From Temnopleurus reevesii (Eukaryota; Echinodermata; Echinoidea; Temnopleuroida; Temnopleuridae), in the NCBI GenBank assembly GCA_036244855.1, contig BQKZ01000296.1, forward strand, positions 56,328 through 120,327: a stretch of 64,000 bases of DNA, written 5' to 3'. Positions 27,201 through 40,200 of the stretch are shown here, in pieces. Under the pieces are notes generated by a model. It was not told the DNA's origin. It did no database searches and saw nothing but the letters and a program-made list of their open reading frames with translations. Within the stretch, counting starts at the first letter, position 1, and the number at the start of each line of letters is the position of its first letter. Position numbers and translations under genes: made by a program.

Positions 27201-30200
27201 AACTTTATCATTATCATAATCATTCTTATCATCATCATGTCAATCATCATCATCATGTCAATCATCACCATCGTCACCATCATCATTATCATCACCATCA
27301 TCACCACTATCATCATCATTACCATCGTCACCATCATCATCATCATCATCATCACCATCACTGCCACAGCCACCGCCACTGCCACCGCTACCGCCACCGC
27401 CACCACCACCACCACCATCTCCACCACCACCACCACCACCACCATCACCACCACTCCCACTCTACATAATCCACGCCAACACCAACACATAACCACAACA
27501 CCTAATTCTCTCCATCTCAATAATCGCCATGGTTACCTTGGAGGCGGAGCTCCAAACAGATCCTCATCCACAGTATCAAACAATCCTGCTCCCTTTCCTC
27601 CTAGCGCTGCCTGCTTGCTCCTGCCAGCGCCCGTTGCTCCCACCATAGTGTTAACATACATCCCCTCATCCCCAGCGTCATCTAGGGGCGGTGGTTCAGT
27701 CTGCCCTCCCAGCGGACCAGCGTTACCAAACACATTCACTGCACCGGCAGGGAGCTGCACAAGAGAGTTTGTAGGTAAAACATCAACTTCCAATGTGGCC
27801 ATCACAAAGACTTGATTGGATATACTGACTCCAAACAAATTAAGTTACTTTGTCGAGGTTAAATGATTGATTAATCTAACTTCCCACTGAAGATTCTATG
27901 GAAGTTCATAGTCAGTATAATGCTCAATGACATCACACAAAGATGTTCTCCACAAAGTGAGTCATATTAATGAAAACAGATCATTTTATATCCATCAAAT
28001 TGTTAAATTTTGATGTTTATATCATAAAGGCTTGCTCCAGTGTGTATTCCATATAAATAAATACACTTCATGAAAAAAAAAATCCATTTCCAATTCTAAC
28101 GTTAAAACACCTGCTTCCACAAACATTCTTCTACATTCATGCAAGTTCCTCCCTTTCGTAGCGCCAATAAACAACTGTACATGTACATGTATGTGGAATT
28201 TTAGAGGAACATAAATGTTCAAATGGGAACTACATGTAAGCCAATGTACTGACACAGTGACATTTTACTATATTATATTATTTCCCTAAATGATATTCTA
28301 TCCTGCTACTCAAGTATCCACATTGATTTACCTGTACCATACCAAGCATATACTTGAAAAAAAAATAATGTCAATTAATAGGCACTAAATTTCCTGTCAA
28401 TATATTTGAAGGCAGTGTACTTCCCTTTTTCAGTCATAGGGGAATCAATCGGAAGAATTCATCGCTTAAGGCCTTTCTGAAGTCAAAGCCACAAAGGAAG
28501 GTTGATTAATCAAACACAATGACAAAAAGGGAAGAATTTTCAGAGGAATATTGTTTGTCATTGTGTTCTTGGAAATTTGAAAATTCATAACTTTTAAAAT
28601 GATTGTCCGATTTTGCTCAAATTTTCACAGCTTGCTCATCCAATTTTTCTTCATTTAATGAGAACACAAAAACGCCAATGGTTGGTTTCCCTTTAAATTA
28701 ATTAGTTGTAATAATCAGTTAATTCAGTCATATTTCTACGAGAGAAACTATTAGCTTTTATGCCAAAGAATATCTACAGAATAAATATTAGTTTAAAATT
28801 GCTAGTCTAAAATAAGGTTTATCATAAAGAATCACAATTTGAGGCAAATACCAAGACAACAATCACGACTATTATTCACTAAAAATAAAAATCAACATAC
28901 AAAGGCTTAACTAACAACTATGACATTGATGCTTCCAAGATCGTTGTCTTTAAAGAAGAAGGGATACCAGCAATTGATAGGAGGGCCTGAAAGTGATCTA
29001 GAATTCAATATTTTGTACACAAAAATGCTAAACACATGGGCTGAAAAAAAGTTGCCTGGGTGTGAATTCAGGAGTTTTGTCTGAAAAAAAAAATCCATGT
29101 AGAAAACATATATACAGGTGATTTGTGCTTTTAAAGTAGAACATACAATGTACATGAAATGCTTCTAAAAGCTATCATATTTATTGACATCCACAAAATA
29201 AGTGTTTGTTTAAATGAAGGTTTATCATAAAGAATTCAGGATTGGGAATAAACGCCAAGACAATAATTGCCACAATCATATTCAAAATCAGCACACAAAA
29301 GCTTAACTAATGATTCTGACATTGACGCTTCCAAGACCTTTGTCCTTAATAGAAAACATACACGCAAGCCATCTTGTGCTAAAATTAGAACCCGATACTT
29401 GCTCGAAGTCGTCAGATTAACGGTAATTACAGCCGCAAATAAAGTCAGGACAAGGGGAAATAATAGAAGCTGATCATGATTCAGGGGGAAGCGGTCGTTA
29501 ATCGGGGGCCACTGGGGACAGACGGAGGGGATGCTTGCGAGGAAAAAACAACTGATATTGGTTTCATGGGGTTCTTAAATTTGCCCATTGTGAGTGGTGT
29601 TTGGAAGGGTTTAGCTATTTGTGCTGATTTTTCAAAAAAAAAATAGAATGCCTGGGCTAAATGCGATCAGAATGTTTGTTAAGAGTTATGAAATGAAGTG
29701 TGGCTTTAAAGAATATACACAGAACATATTTGGAATAGAAATGAAAAATATGTGACAAATTGGACTATAAAATATACATGTAAGAACGTAGGATTATGGT
29801 GTATGACTTTGCATTTTGAATAGATCGTGGAGCAGTCTCAATAGAACATAGCATTGGTGTTTAAACATGCAATGGTCTTTTTAGGGACTACGGTGAAATA
29901 ATTAGTTCTATAGGAAGAGATTAATATTTAAAATGTAGGATATAATAGTAGGAAAACTATGTTGCATACACCTACATGTATGTTGACCGACACATACCTG
30001 TGGAGGCTTATAATGTTATAAAATGTTATAATCTAATTCTAAAGATGTTTGTGTTTAGATGACAACCTATCATTACATGATCTTTGATGAATCTATCCAT
30101 CTTCATACTAGAAATATAATGCTGTAAAACACAACATTATAGTGTTATTTTTTTTATGCAACACCCTGGTGATAATTTTTATGCAACACTATGGTTTCAA

Positions 30201-31193
30201 TCTACATCAGAAGATAGACTCTTTGTATTGTTACACGCAAGAAATTATACACAGCAAAGCAGATCATGAAACAACAACATAAGCATCTACATTGGTGCTG
30301 ACATGACACCAAGAGAGTCAAATACACTACCTTAAATTAACACTTTAGTTTGAAGAAGACACATACCTTTTTCTTGGGTGCTTGCTGAGGCGGCTTGCTA
30401 CTCTCACCAAAGAGATCGCTATCATCGTCACCTCCAAACAGATCTACCTGTTTCTTCGCCTTGGGCTTGCCTGCTTCTGCAATAGTTGAAAATGAGTGAC
30501 ATTTAGATAGTAAAGCTGAAGTCCATCCACACAGTGCCACTCCCTTGTTCTCTCTAATCTACCCTCTTTCTCTACATCTTCCTCATCATTCTTTTTCTTG
30601 CTCCCCCATCTACTCCCCTTGACCCCCTCTTCCACCTATTTCTCCTCTCCCAACTCATTTTATTCTTCCCCTTTTAAAATCACACCCTCTTCATTCTTCC
30701 CCTCTTCCCTCTCCCTCCCTCCACCCTTACCCTCCTCCTCCTCTCTTTCCTTCACCCTTTTCTTCATCCCCTCCCCATCTACTATTCTTCCTCTCCCATC
30801 TTCCATATCCTATTTTTCAGCCCTCTTTCTTTTCACTTCCAACATTTACAATGTGCATACTTCTCTCTTCTTCCTTTCACATCATCACTTGTTGCGTTCC
30901 TTGTCATCTAACATTCTTTCTCTTCTTCCTTTTCCTCCTCCTACTCTTCAGTTTCACCACTCATCCTAAATATTGTCCCCTCAAATGGTAATCCTCCACC
31001 TTCAAACCATCTCTCCATCGATCCTCACACCATTCTATGTTTGCTTCTTTCATCCATCCCTCATACTCTAATTCCCCTCTTCTTATCTCTGATTCCTTCT
31101 TTCCTTCCTTCCTCCCAAACCCTCTTCCTCTTCTTCTAGAACCTCACCCTCCTTTGCTTCAGCTGTCATTTCTGCCAATTCCTTCTCCTCTCC

Positions 31194-31243
<50 letters not shown>

Positions 31244-34200
31244 TAACATTTTTTGAGACATTTCATACCTTTCTTGGGAGCTGCTTTTGCTGATTCAGCA
31301 AACAATCCGTCGTCTCCCTCACTAGCAAAAAGACCACCTGATTCATCTGGCTTGGAAGATTCCTGTCAACATTAAATGAATTAAAAAAAAACAACATCAA
31401 TACACTTGGAAGGCAATGTTTCATCAAATTGTGAACAACTTTAAAGAAAGAATAGGGAGGTTTACTAATAGAAGCAAATTAAATGAATACTCTGTAAATA
31501 AAGGTTGCTATTCACAACCCAAAGCTTGCCAAAGATTTGCTCAACATAGAAACAACTGATGTATGTAAACGGGACTACAAGCATTGTAGTCCCATTGTGG
31601 TTTACCGGTTAAGAAATACCACATCAGTTCTACGATTGTTGGCAAGATGCATGCATAAATTTGAATATATTGGTAAATTTGCATATTCATCTAATATATT
31701 CCAGTCTTTCTCAAAGGCATTACTAACTTTAAGAATGACTTGGTGAAACAAAGACCCAAGTTTAGGGTGGCAGTTTTCTGGCAATAGAGCCTATCAAGGA
31801 GTAAACATTTCTGCGAGGTACAAAATTACCTCTCCTGGGTTGAGTATAGCACAATCTGCATAATATTTTTAATAATAGAAATTCCAATCAAATGACCAGA
31901 TTCTTAACTACTTGCCCAATAGTTTCCATGGGCTTCATAAAACAATTACATAATGTGTGATTTTTAGGTTTGTATGGAAGAAATATCAGACATCATTTTT
32001 ATGAATTAAATGTTCTTGTAACAAAAGCTTTCCTATTTTAAGCAATCTATGAAATTAGAAAACTGTGGAGAAGCCCGGGTTTCAGAAATATTTCCCCTGA
32101 AAACACTCATATTTATGCTTGTAATTACGTGCTGAACATACATTGTACTTTACCAAGGTGCGATTTCATATTTTGTAAGGGGATGTGTGTATAAGATTTA
32201 AGAGCACGCAGGAGCATTGTGTACGCTTTACAGGGTTTCAAATATAATTTGACCAGAGTTCATGTTATACAGGAGTAGGGCAAGGTCCTTGCAGCAATTT
32301 TCAGTTCGAAAAGAGCTGCATAACCTGGGGCCTGTAACATAAAATATGCAGTTCAACTTACGACGAATATTAATTGTAAGTCTACGGAAAAACATGTACA
32401 AAATAGATACGATTAATCGAAAGTTAATCGTATCTTCTTTATGTTACAGACACCGGATATTGCTATCCGGTTCGGGGAATAAGAGTCTCCATTCATGTAT
32501 GATGTATGCAAAATGTCATCGAGATGTACTTTAAAGTATGTTACATGTATGTCTGAATTATTGAGTGTTGTGTAGCATGATTTACATTCATATTTCTATA
32601 CATTCATTCAAATTGTGTATTTACATAAAAGTAACTGAAAGTTCATGAGTTTCACCTGCAGAATCTTTATGTCAAGTCATTGAATGAATTCCTATAAAAT
32701 CATTTTAAATCAACCAAATATTTAAACATTAACGTCCGTATTCTGATAGTGGGGTTAAACTCAACCCTGGACTAACCATTGTTATTTAGACCCTGGCTTT
32801 ACAAAAGTTAAACCAATGTTCTAAATGACAGTGACTGAGACCTGGGTTAAGATAAACATCACTATCGGAATACGGGCCCAAATCTTTAAAACAAATTTGA
32901 AAAATGTTTAAACTAATAAAGAATTAAGGCCCGGGCACACCAAACACGGCACGGCATCACGGCACGGTTTTATACGCGCCATCTCCTCTGTGATTGGCCA
33001 ATTGTTGAAGATCCTGTGCGCGGAGGAGCGCGCTGACCAATGACAACCAAGATACTGCGTAAAAACCGTGCCGTTATACCGTGCCGTGTTTGGTGTGCGC
33101 GGACCTTTAGAGATGAAAGTTCAAACCTTTTGGCCTATATCTTCAGCTATCGCGTCTTCTGGCTGTTATAGGTGCATAGAGTGCACAAAAGGAGCGTGAT
33201 GAACCATAGTACATAATGGAATGAATTTAGATGATGTTGATGATGTGAATTAAAAGAGTGGTGTTGTTTGAAGTGAAAGGAGATGGAAAATGTAAGAAAT
33301 TATTTGGTCCGAGTCGGAGGAGTCAGAGTCGGAGGAGGAGAAAGAGTCGGAGTCGGAGTCGGAGGAGGAGGAGGAGGAGGAGGAGGAGGAGGGAAAAGGA
33401 GGAGGAGGAGAGGAAAGGAAAGAAAGCATGGCAGAATATAGATGGAGGGGTAAAGAAATGGAGTTTCCAAAAAGTCAAGACAAATACATTGGCAAGGAAT
33501 AGTAAGGGGGAGAAAAGGGTGTGTGTGAAAAAGGCAATAAGACAGGTTGTGTGAGAGAGATAAAGATAAAACAGTTTAAGAATTAGTTGGTTCGTTGTGA
33601 CGGATGTTAAAATCAGGGAAAAATTTAAATGGGAAAAGAACAAGAGATAAAAAAAAACATAAAAGGGGAATGGGGAAGGGAAAAGGTGTGAGAGTAGAAT
33701 AGAGGATCAAAGAGGATTGTGTGATGCAAATTTCACAAGATAAATGTAATGGTGAAGACAGAAGGAAAAAAGGAGAAAGGGAAAGCAAGAAAGAAAAATT
33801 TAGTTAATATTCCAGGAAAAACCAACAATCATGCACATGCAAATTGTTAAAATATTTCCCCCAAAATGCTACATCAAACAGTCTTTCACAATGTTAAACT
33901 TGATTGATTTCATACAAAAGTGATGTAAAAGTATAGGAACTCTTTAAAAATGCATTAAAATGTTCAGGATTTAATAATGGCACTGGTTTCAACTTCATTT
34001 TAGTTCAATTACAATTCAACATGAATTTTTAGTTTTTTTTTTTCATTCCTACCATTTTCATCTTGCATGGTAAGTGAAGTTCAGGCATGCTGAAAAAATT
34101 CTTCGAATCAATTTGGCACAAACATGCATAATAATGAATATCCAACGAAACTGTTTGACAAAAAAACACAGATGCCAAATAAGCAAATGAATATTATATG

Positions 34201-37200
34201 AATGAATGACATAAAACAAAATGTTCAAACATGATAAACCAATCATTGAAATCACTTGAAATTTATCAAATTCATCTTGATTACTAGAATTGATAAAATT
34301 TGGTGAAAATCTTGAGATAGAGTTTGTTTAAAAAAAACCACACAAAAAAAACCCAGTAGCACTGCTGATGAAAGGAAAGCATATAACTATAGAGAGCAAA
34401 AACAAATGAGAGCAGTTTTAAATGAAAAATATCAATAAGAATAATAATCAAGAAATTAATGGAGTATGTACTATTTTTGGATGCAATAGGGTAGACGTGA
34501 GCAGACAGGAGAGAAGGAGAGAAATTGAGAGAGGAGAAAGAGAGAGAGAGAGAGAGGGGGGGGGGGCTGGGGGATATATGTTGGGAGACGGGAGGAGGAG
34601 GGAATAATGAATCTGTAGTTTATGAATTAAATTGAAGGCAAAACTAAAAAACTTTTTTTTTAAAGTTTGAAAGGTTTTAAAAGCTGTTTTGAACAACAGT
34701 TATATTCTAATCACTTAATTTATTCTAAAACTCACTTAATTATGATATGATGAATCAATCATTCCACATTTAAAAATTGAACATAAAAAACAAAGCTGAT
34801 AAAACACAAATGAGTGACAATTTTGGATGAGCACATTTCTCCATGCATAATTAATTGATTTTAGTATGAATATTTATATGTGGATTGATTAATACCCAGT
34901 CATGCATGAATCTTACGATCGGAAGTAGAAGGTATTATCTCCTCCCCCATTATCATTGCGATAGCATTTTATTTCACAATGCAAAGAGTACTTGTATGTA
35001 AAAAGGAGTAAGAGTTAACAGCCTTTTGGTTACAAATATAAAATAGTAAAGTTTGCACTTAAAACCAAGACCTTAAGGTTTTAGAAACTACGACAGCACC
35101 AAGGCTATTTATTCAACTCGCCAAGGCACCTTATTTTGGTCAAAAAGGCAAGCAGGCCACTTGTAAAAACACGCCTTGGCACCTTGTTTAATACAAACGC
35201 GACTTGTACAAAATTGCTTTCGCAATGAATTTATTAGCTTCCATATTTCTGTCATGAATTCCGAAACTTAAAGGTTTTGGCTCTAAGTGTGGACCCTACT
35301 AATACATGTCATGAAGTACAATAAATCTAGCATGAAACATTGACAAGTTGTGACGATTTCTTGTTGCTTGTGATGGTGGCGTGCTCATTCCGACAGCATG
35401 CGCATGGGCATGGCAAACTCACCGCACTGCCCCTACGGGTCATAGCCGCAGAGCAAGCGCGCAGCAGAAGCGTTTTCTAGGGTAGGAAGTAAGGGGAAAT
35501 GTGCAAGAATATGTATTTCTCTTTTCTAGGGCGGCAAATCTGAACTCGAACTAAAAATCATCTCTTTTACTTTATGGCAAAGCTCCAAGGAAGTGAATTT
35601 CTTATTGCCATTATTACAACATGACACTTATCAAGCAGAAATGTTTTCTATGGTAGGAAATAAGGGAAAATTTGCAAGAATGTACATTTCTCTTTTTTTC
35701 TCCTTCGTAACAAGGTAAATCTGCACTAAAAATCATCTCATAATTCACATTCCACTCAGTCAAACCTCCCGGCGATTGGATTTCTAATTGCCATTTTCAT
35801 CACATGACACGAAATCTAACACTTTATTGAGGAGGTACTTTTACATATTTGAGTGCTAGAAAGAGTGCTTAGAAATGTGCAATAAAAAACAAATTGCAGC
35901 TCATTAACACACGCCAGTCATGGGTGCCTTGTTAATCGAAGCATAGACTATGTGTAGATACAAACATGTGTTTCAATTTGCAAAGGATTAACAATTGAAT
36001 TGCAATTGATTTGCAATGGATCACAACTTTCTAGCAACCTATCCTTAGTGTTGAGTGAACTAAAATATGAAAATTAATAAAATGAATTTCTATCTGCATA
36101 TTCCTGTAAAGGATTTAAAAGTTTAACAGTTCTTTATCTGCAACATTTAGTAAAGCATTCTGAAAAATTGGAACAATTACACATAATGCACACGTCAGCC
36201 AGCCAAATCTATGCTTTCAAATCCATCAGCTCAGATCGCGTCACTTAATAATTCAGATCAAGAAAATCTTCACTTATTCTGAAGTCCCCAGCTGCACTAT
36301 AAACAATGGACTTTCTGCAAAATCAATATTTCCCTGGTGGTTTTGGCGTTTAAGGCTTTGCCTAGATCTAATGGGCACTGCATGTGACTAAAAAGCAACT
36401 TGGATTTTGGNTGTTGGGAAATGGGGGAGGAGGAGGGGATAATGAATCTAAACTTTACTGAATTACATTGAAGGGGAAACTAACATTTTTAGGTTTAAAA
36501 CTTGAACACTAAAATGGGACTAGACTCCGAATATTTGTATCAATTTTCATTAAAAAAACCCACTCAATTAAGATATGATGAACTAACTATATTTTCAAAT
36601 TAAAAGATTGAAAATGATAAATAAAGCTGATAAAACACAAATGAGTGACAATTTTGGATGAGCATATTTTTCCATGCAGAATTCATTGATTTTTAGTATG
36701 TGAATCGACATATATCTGGTCATGCATACATACTTGTAAGTGTATCTTAAGTTAGGAATTGGTTAGAAGGCCTTATCTCTGCCACTTTATCATTGTGATA
36801 TCTTGATATCTTGCACTCGTTCATACACAGGGTAAAAAGGGGTTAGGAGTTAATAGCTTTTACACTTCAAAAGAAACCACATGATACGATGTGTAATAAT
36901 GGATCTTGCATGAAACATGGACAAGTTGTGACGATTTTGTGTTGCTTGTGATGGTGGCGTGCTCATTCCGACAGCATGCGCGTGGGCATGGCAAACTCAC
37001 CGCACTGCCCCTACGGGTCATAGCCGCAGAGCAAGCGCGCAGCAGAAGCGTTTTCTAGGGTAGGAAGTAAGGGGAAATGTGCAAGAATATGTATTTCTCT
37101 TTTCTAGGGCGGCAAATCTGAACTCGAACTAAAAATCATCTCTTTTACTTTATGGCAAAGCTCCAAGGAAGTGAATTTCTTATTGCCATTATTACAACAT

Positions 37201-40200
37201 GACACTTATCAAGCAGAAATGTTTTCTATGGTAGGAAATAAGGGAAAATTTGCAAGAATGTACATTTCTCTTTTTTTCTCCTTCGTAACAAGGTAAATCT
37301 GCACTAAAAATCATCTCATAATTCACATTCCACTCAGTCAAACCTCCCGGCGATTGGATTTCTAATTGCCATTTTCATCACATGACACGAAATCTAACAC
37401 TTTATTGAGGAGGTACTTTTACATATTTGAGTGCTAGAAAGAGTGCTTAGAAATGTGCAATAAAAAACAAATTGCAGCTCATTAACACACGCCAGTCATG
37501 GGTGCCTTGTTAATCGAAGCATAGACTATGTGTAGATACAAACATGTGTTTCAATTTGCAAAGGATTAACAATTGAATTGCAATTGATTTGCAATGGATC
37601 ACAACTTTCTAGCAACCTATCCTTAGTGTTGAGTGAACTAAAATATGAAAATTAATAAAATGAATTTCTATCTGCATATTCCTGTAAAGGATTTAAAAGT
37701 TTAACAGTTCTTTATCTGCAACATTTAGTAAAGCATTCTGAAAAATTGGAACAATTACACATAATGCACACGTCAGCCAGCCAAATCTATGCTTTCAAAT
37801 CCATCAGCTCAGATCGCGTCACTTAATAATTCAGATCAAGAAAATCTTCACTTATTCTGAAGTCCCCAGCTGCACTATAAACAATGGACTTTCTGCAAAA
37901 TCAATATTTCCCTGGTGGTTTTGGCGTTTAAGGCTTTGCCTAGATCTAATGGGCACTGCATGTGACTAAAAAGCAACTTGGATTTTGGTATGGAATACTG
38001 AAAACATTTCTATACACAATTTTCTGCTTTATTATTTGTACTGTCAAAATAAGTATGCCCTATAATCACTCTTTCACTTCTTACACTTGTGACTTTTGAT
38101 GCAACAGTTAGAGATTCCTAATAAAGGGGTGTTGCTAGAAAGTCCCCATTGACTGCAAAATTGGCACGTACTAATCAAAATCATTGTTTCATGGGCATCT
38201 TGTTACAAGCATTGACCATGCACGAATACAAGTTTACATTTCAATGAATAATTAGTTGCAACTTTCTAGCAACACCCCTTATTCACACAACACAGTTTAG
38301 TTTGTTACTCATAACAATCCTAAGTAATAAAATTGATTATTACACTCCAATATTATCTTCACCAAAAATTGACAAACCTTATATTCAGATTTTCTAGCAT
38401 AAATAATTTTTTGTGCAATTTTCCACTTCTCAGATACCCGCTCTGTTCACATCTACTAAAGATGACTTTGTTCTCAGGGAAGACATTCCACGGTTTTGAT
38501 GTCTAAAAAGCCCAAAACTTAATAAAGCGCATGCGTATAACACAGGAGGAATGTCTCCCGAATATTTCATCCATACCTGGGTATCTCGTTTGCAGTTGCC
38601 ACGGTTACGCACAAGACTTCTTTGCTATAGGTTGATAAGGGGATGATGGGGAAAGGTTGGGAAGAAGATGGGTGTGGGAGAAAATAGGAAGAATATGGGG
38701 AGGAAAAAAACATTGAAAGAAGAAAAAAAGGGAGGGAGGAGATAGAGTGAGAGTAAATTGTAGGTGATATATGAATAATTCAAAGCTGAAGAGAGTGACA
38801 GATAGCGTTTACAATATAATCATTATAATATGGCCAGACAATCTCGAAAGGTATAGAGTAGAATCAGATAATATTTGTAACTAAATAGATAGTACTGTGA
38901 AATATAGATTGCATTTATTAGAAATAAGACTTGAAAGGATAATTATACAGGGTGATAAAGAAGAATCAAACAATTTTGTAATATAAATGGATAGCAATAT
39001 GGTGCATATAAATGATGTTTAATACTTAATCAAATGATGATATGTAATGTTGAGGAAATGCCAATTGTTCCAGCATATGCATGAGGTTTATTTTCATATC
39101 TATAGATATAATGCTTTCATTACAATTCAATGACTAAGAGAAAGGTTGTTTTGGTCTTATGCATATTCCAGACCGGTTAGCATCACTCACTAGACATCGT
39201 TTATAAATCATGCACCAGTAAAATTAATCGTCTGCAAGAATTTTTCTCTTGACCAATCAGATTGAAGGGATTTTTCTGGACACAACACACCCATTCTATA
39301 ATATACATTAAAGAACCATTAGATAATGTTTAAATAAAATAGATGGCAATGTTTGAACTATGGAATTTTTGTGGTTTGAAAGGACAGTCATGTGGTGTAC
39401 ATGACATGTAGTAAAATGAATTTGTGACATGAAAGATATTATAGGCTGATAAAGTAAAATCAGATTATCTTGTGAAATAAAACTGGAGCATATGAAGGAT
39501 GGATAACATAATATCCTTGTTTGTGACATGAACACATGGCAATATATGGAGTAATGACAAACGATGATATTTATCATCGCAATGGGTGTGATAAGTTGTT
39601 AATAAATAGAATCCTAGAAAATCCTCTAATTCTTTTAAATCTAAAGTGAATACTGCAGAATTGGATTTTGTATTCTGACAAAATAGTTCCCTCCTATTAA
39701 AAACTTTATGTGAAAAATTTGCTCTTTCTGGAGGGAACATTTTCCCTCAAATAAAAGTTCATGATGGAAATCATGCCAATGGTTCTGCTACAGGTATCTG
39801 CACTTGACAGATCATAACTCAATTTCTGAAAAGTGCACAACTCAATTTCCATGTGATTCAATTCATTAGAAATTTACTCATGAAATGTGACTACAATCAT
39901 GCACATGTCATGACGTAACCTCTACCCATTGTTCGGCCATCACAACAAGAGCTTTGTGATTCATAAGACATTAAAATCAAATCTTCAATAAGAAGTCACT
40001 TTTTTCATTCTTGAATGCTAAACATAGCCTGAAGACACACCACCCTGGGTAATTGGTTTTTAAGCTTCAGCCCAACACAATAGAGGGTGTTCGCACTACA
40101 ATATCAATGAAATTAAAGTGATTTGGATTGAGATCCAAACGGCTCCATTCTTCAGGCAGTGTTCGCACTAGAGAGGTGATTCAAAGCTTTGAAGGACTTA

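Larger units (their letters stand above)
25621..27536 (-). other. Intron, 1.9 kb
   Basis: Contains a family-C element with TTAA flanks (26626-26754) and a 260-bp CAT/CAC array (27210-27465). No exon seen. Confidence 0.8.

Noticed and set aside
27188..27815. Long open frames of Ile/Thr or Met/Val repeats
   Set aside because: Translations of the CAT/CAC array; only the part from 27537 to 27754 on the minus strand is a real exon.
28022..28255. Short Cys/His-containing minus-strand frame between exons
   Set aside because: No splice sites matching the phase of neighbouring exons; composition equals intron background.
33258..33554. Arg/Ser-rich frame resembling an SR-protein domain
   Set aside because: Produced by the AGTCGG/GGA microsatellite; no flanking domain or splice context.
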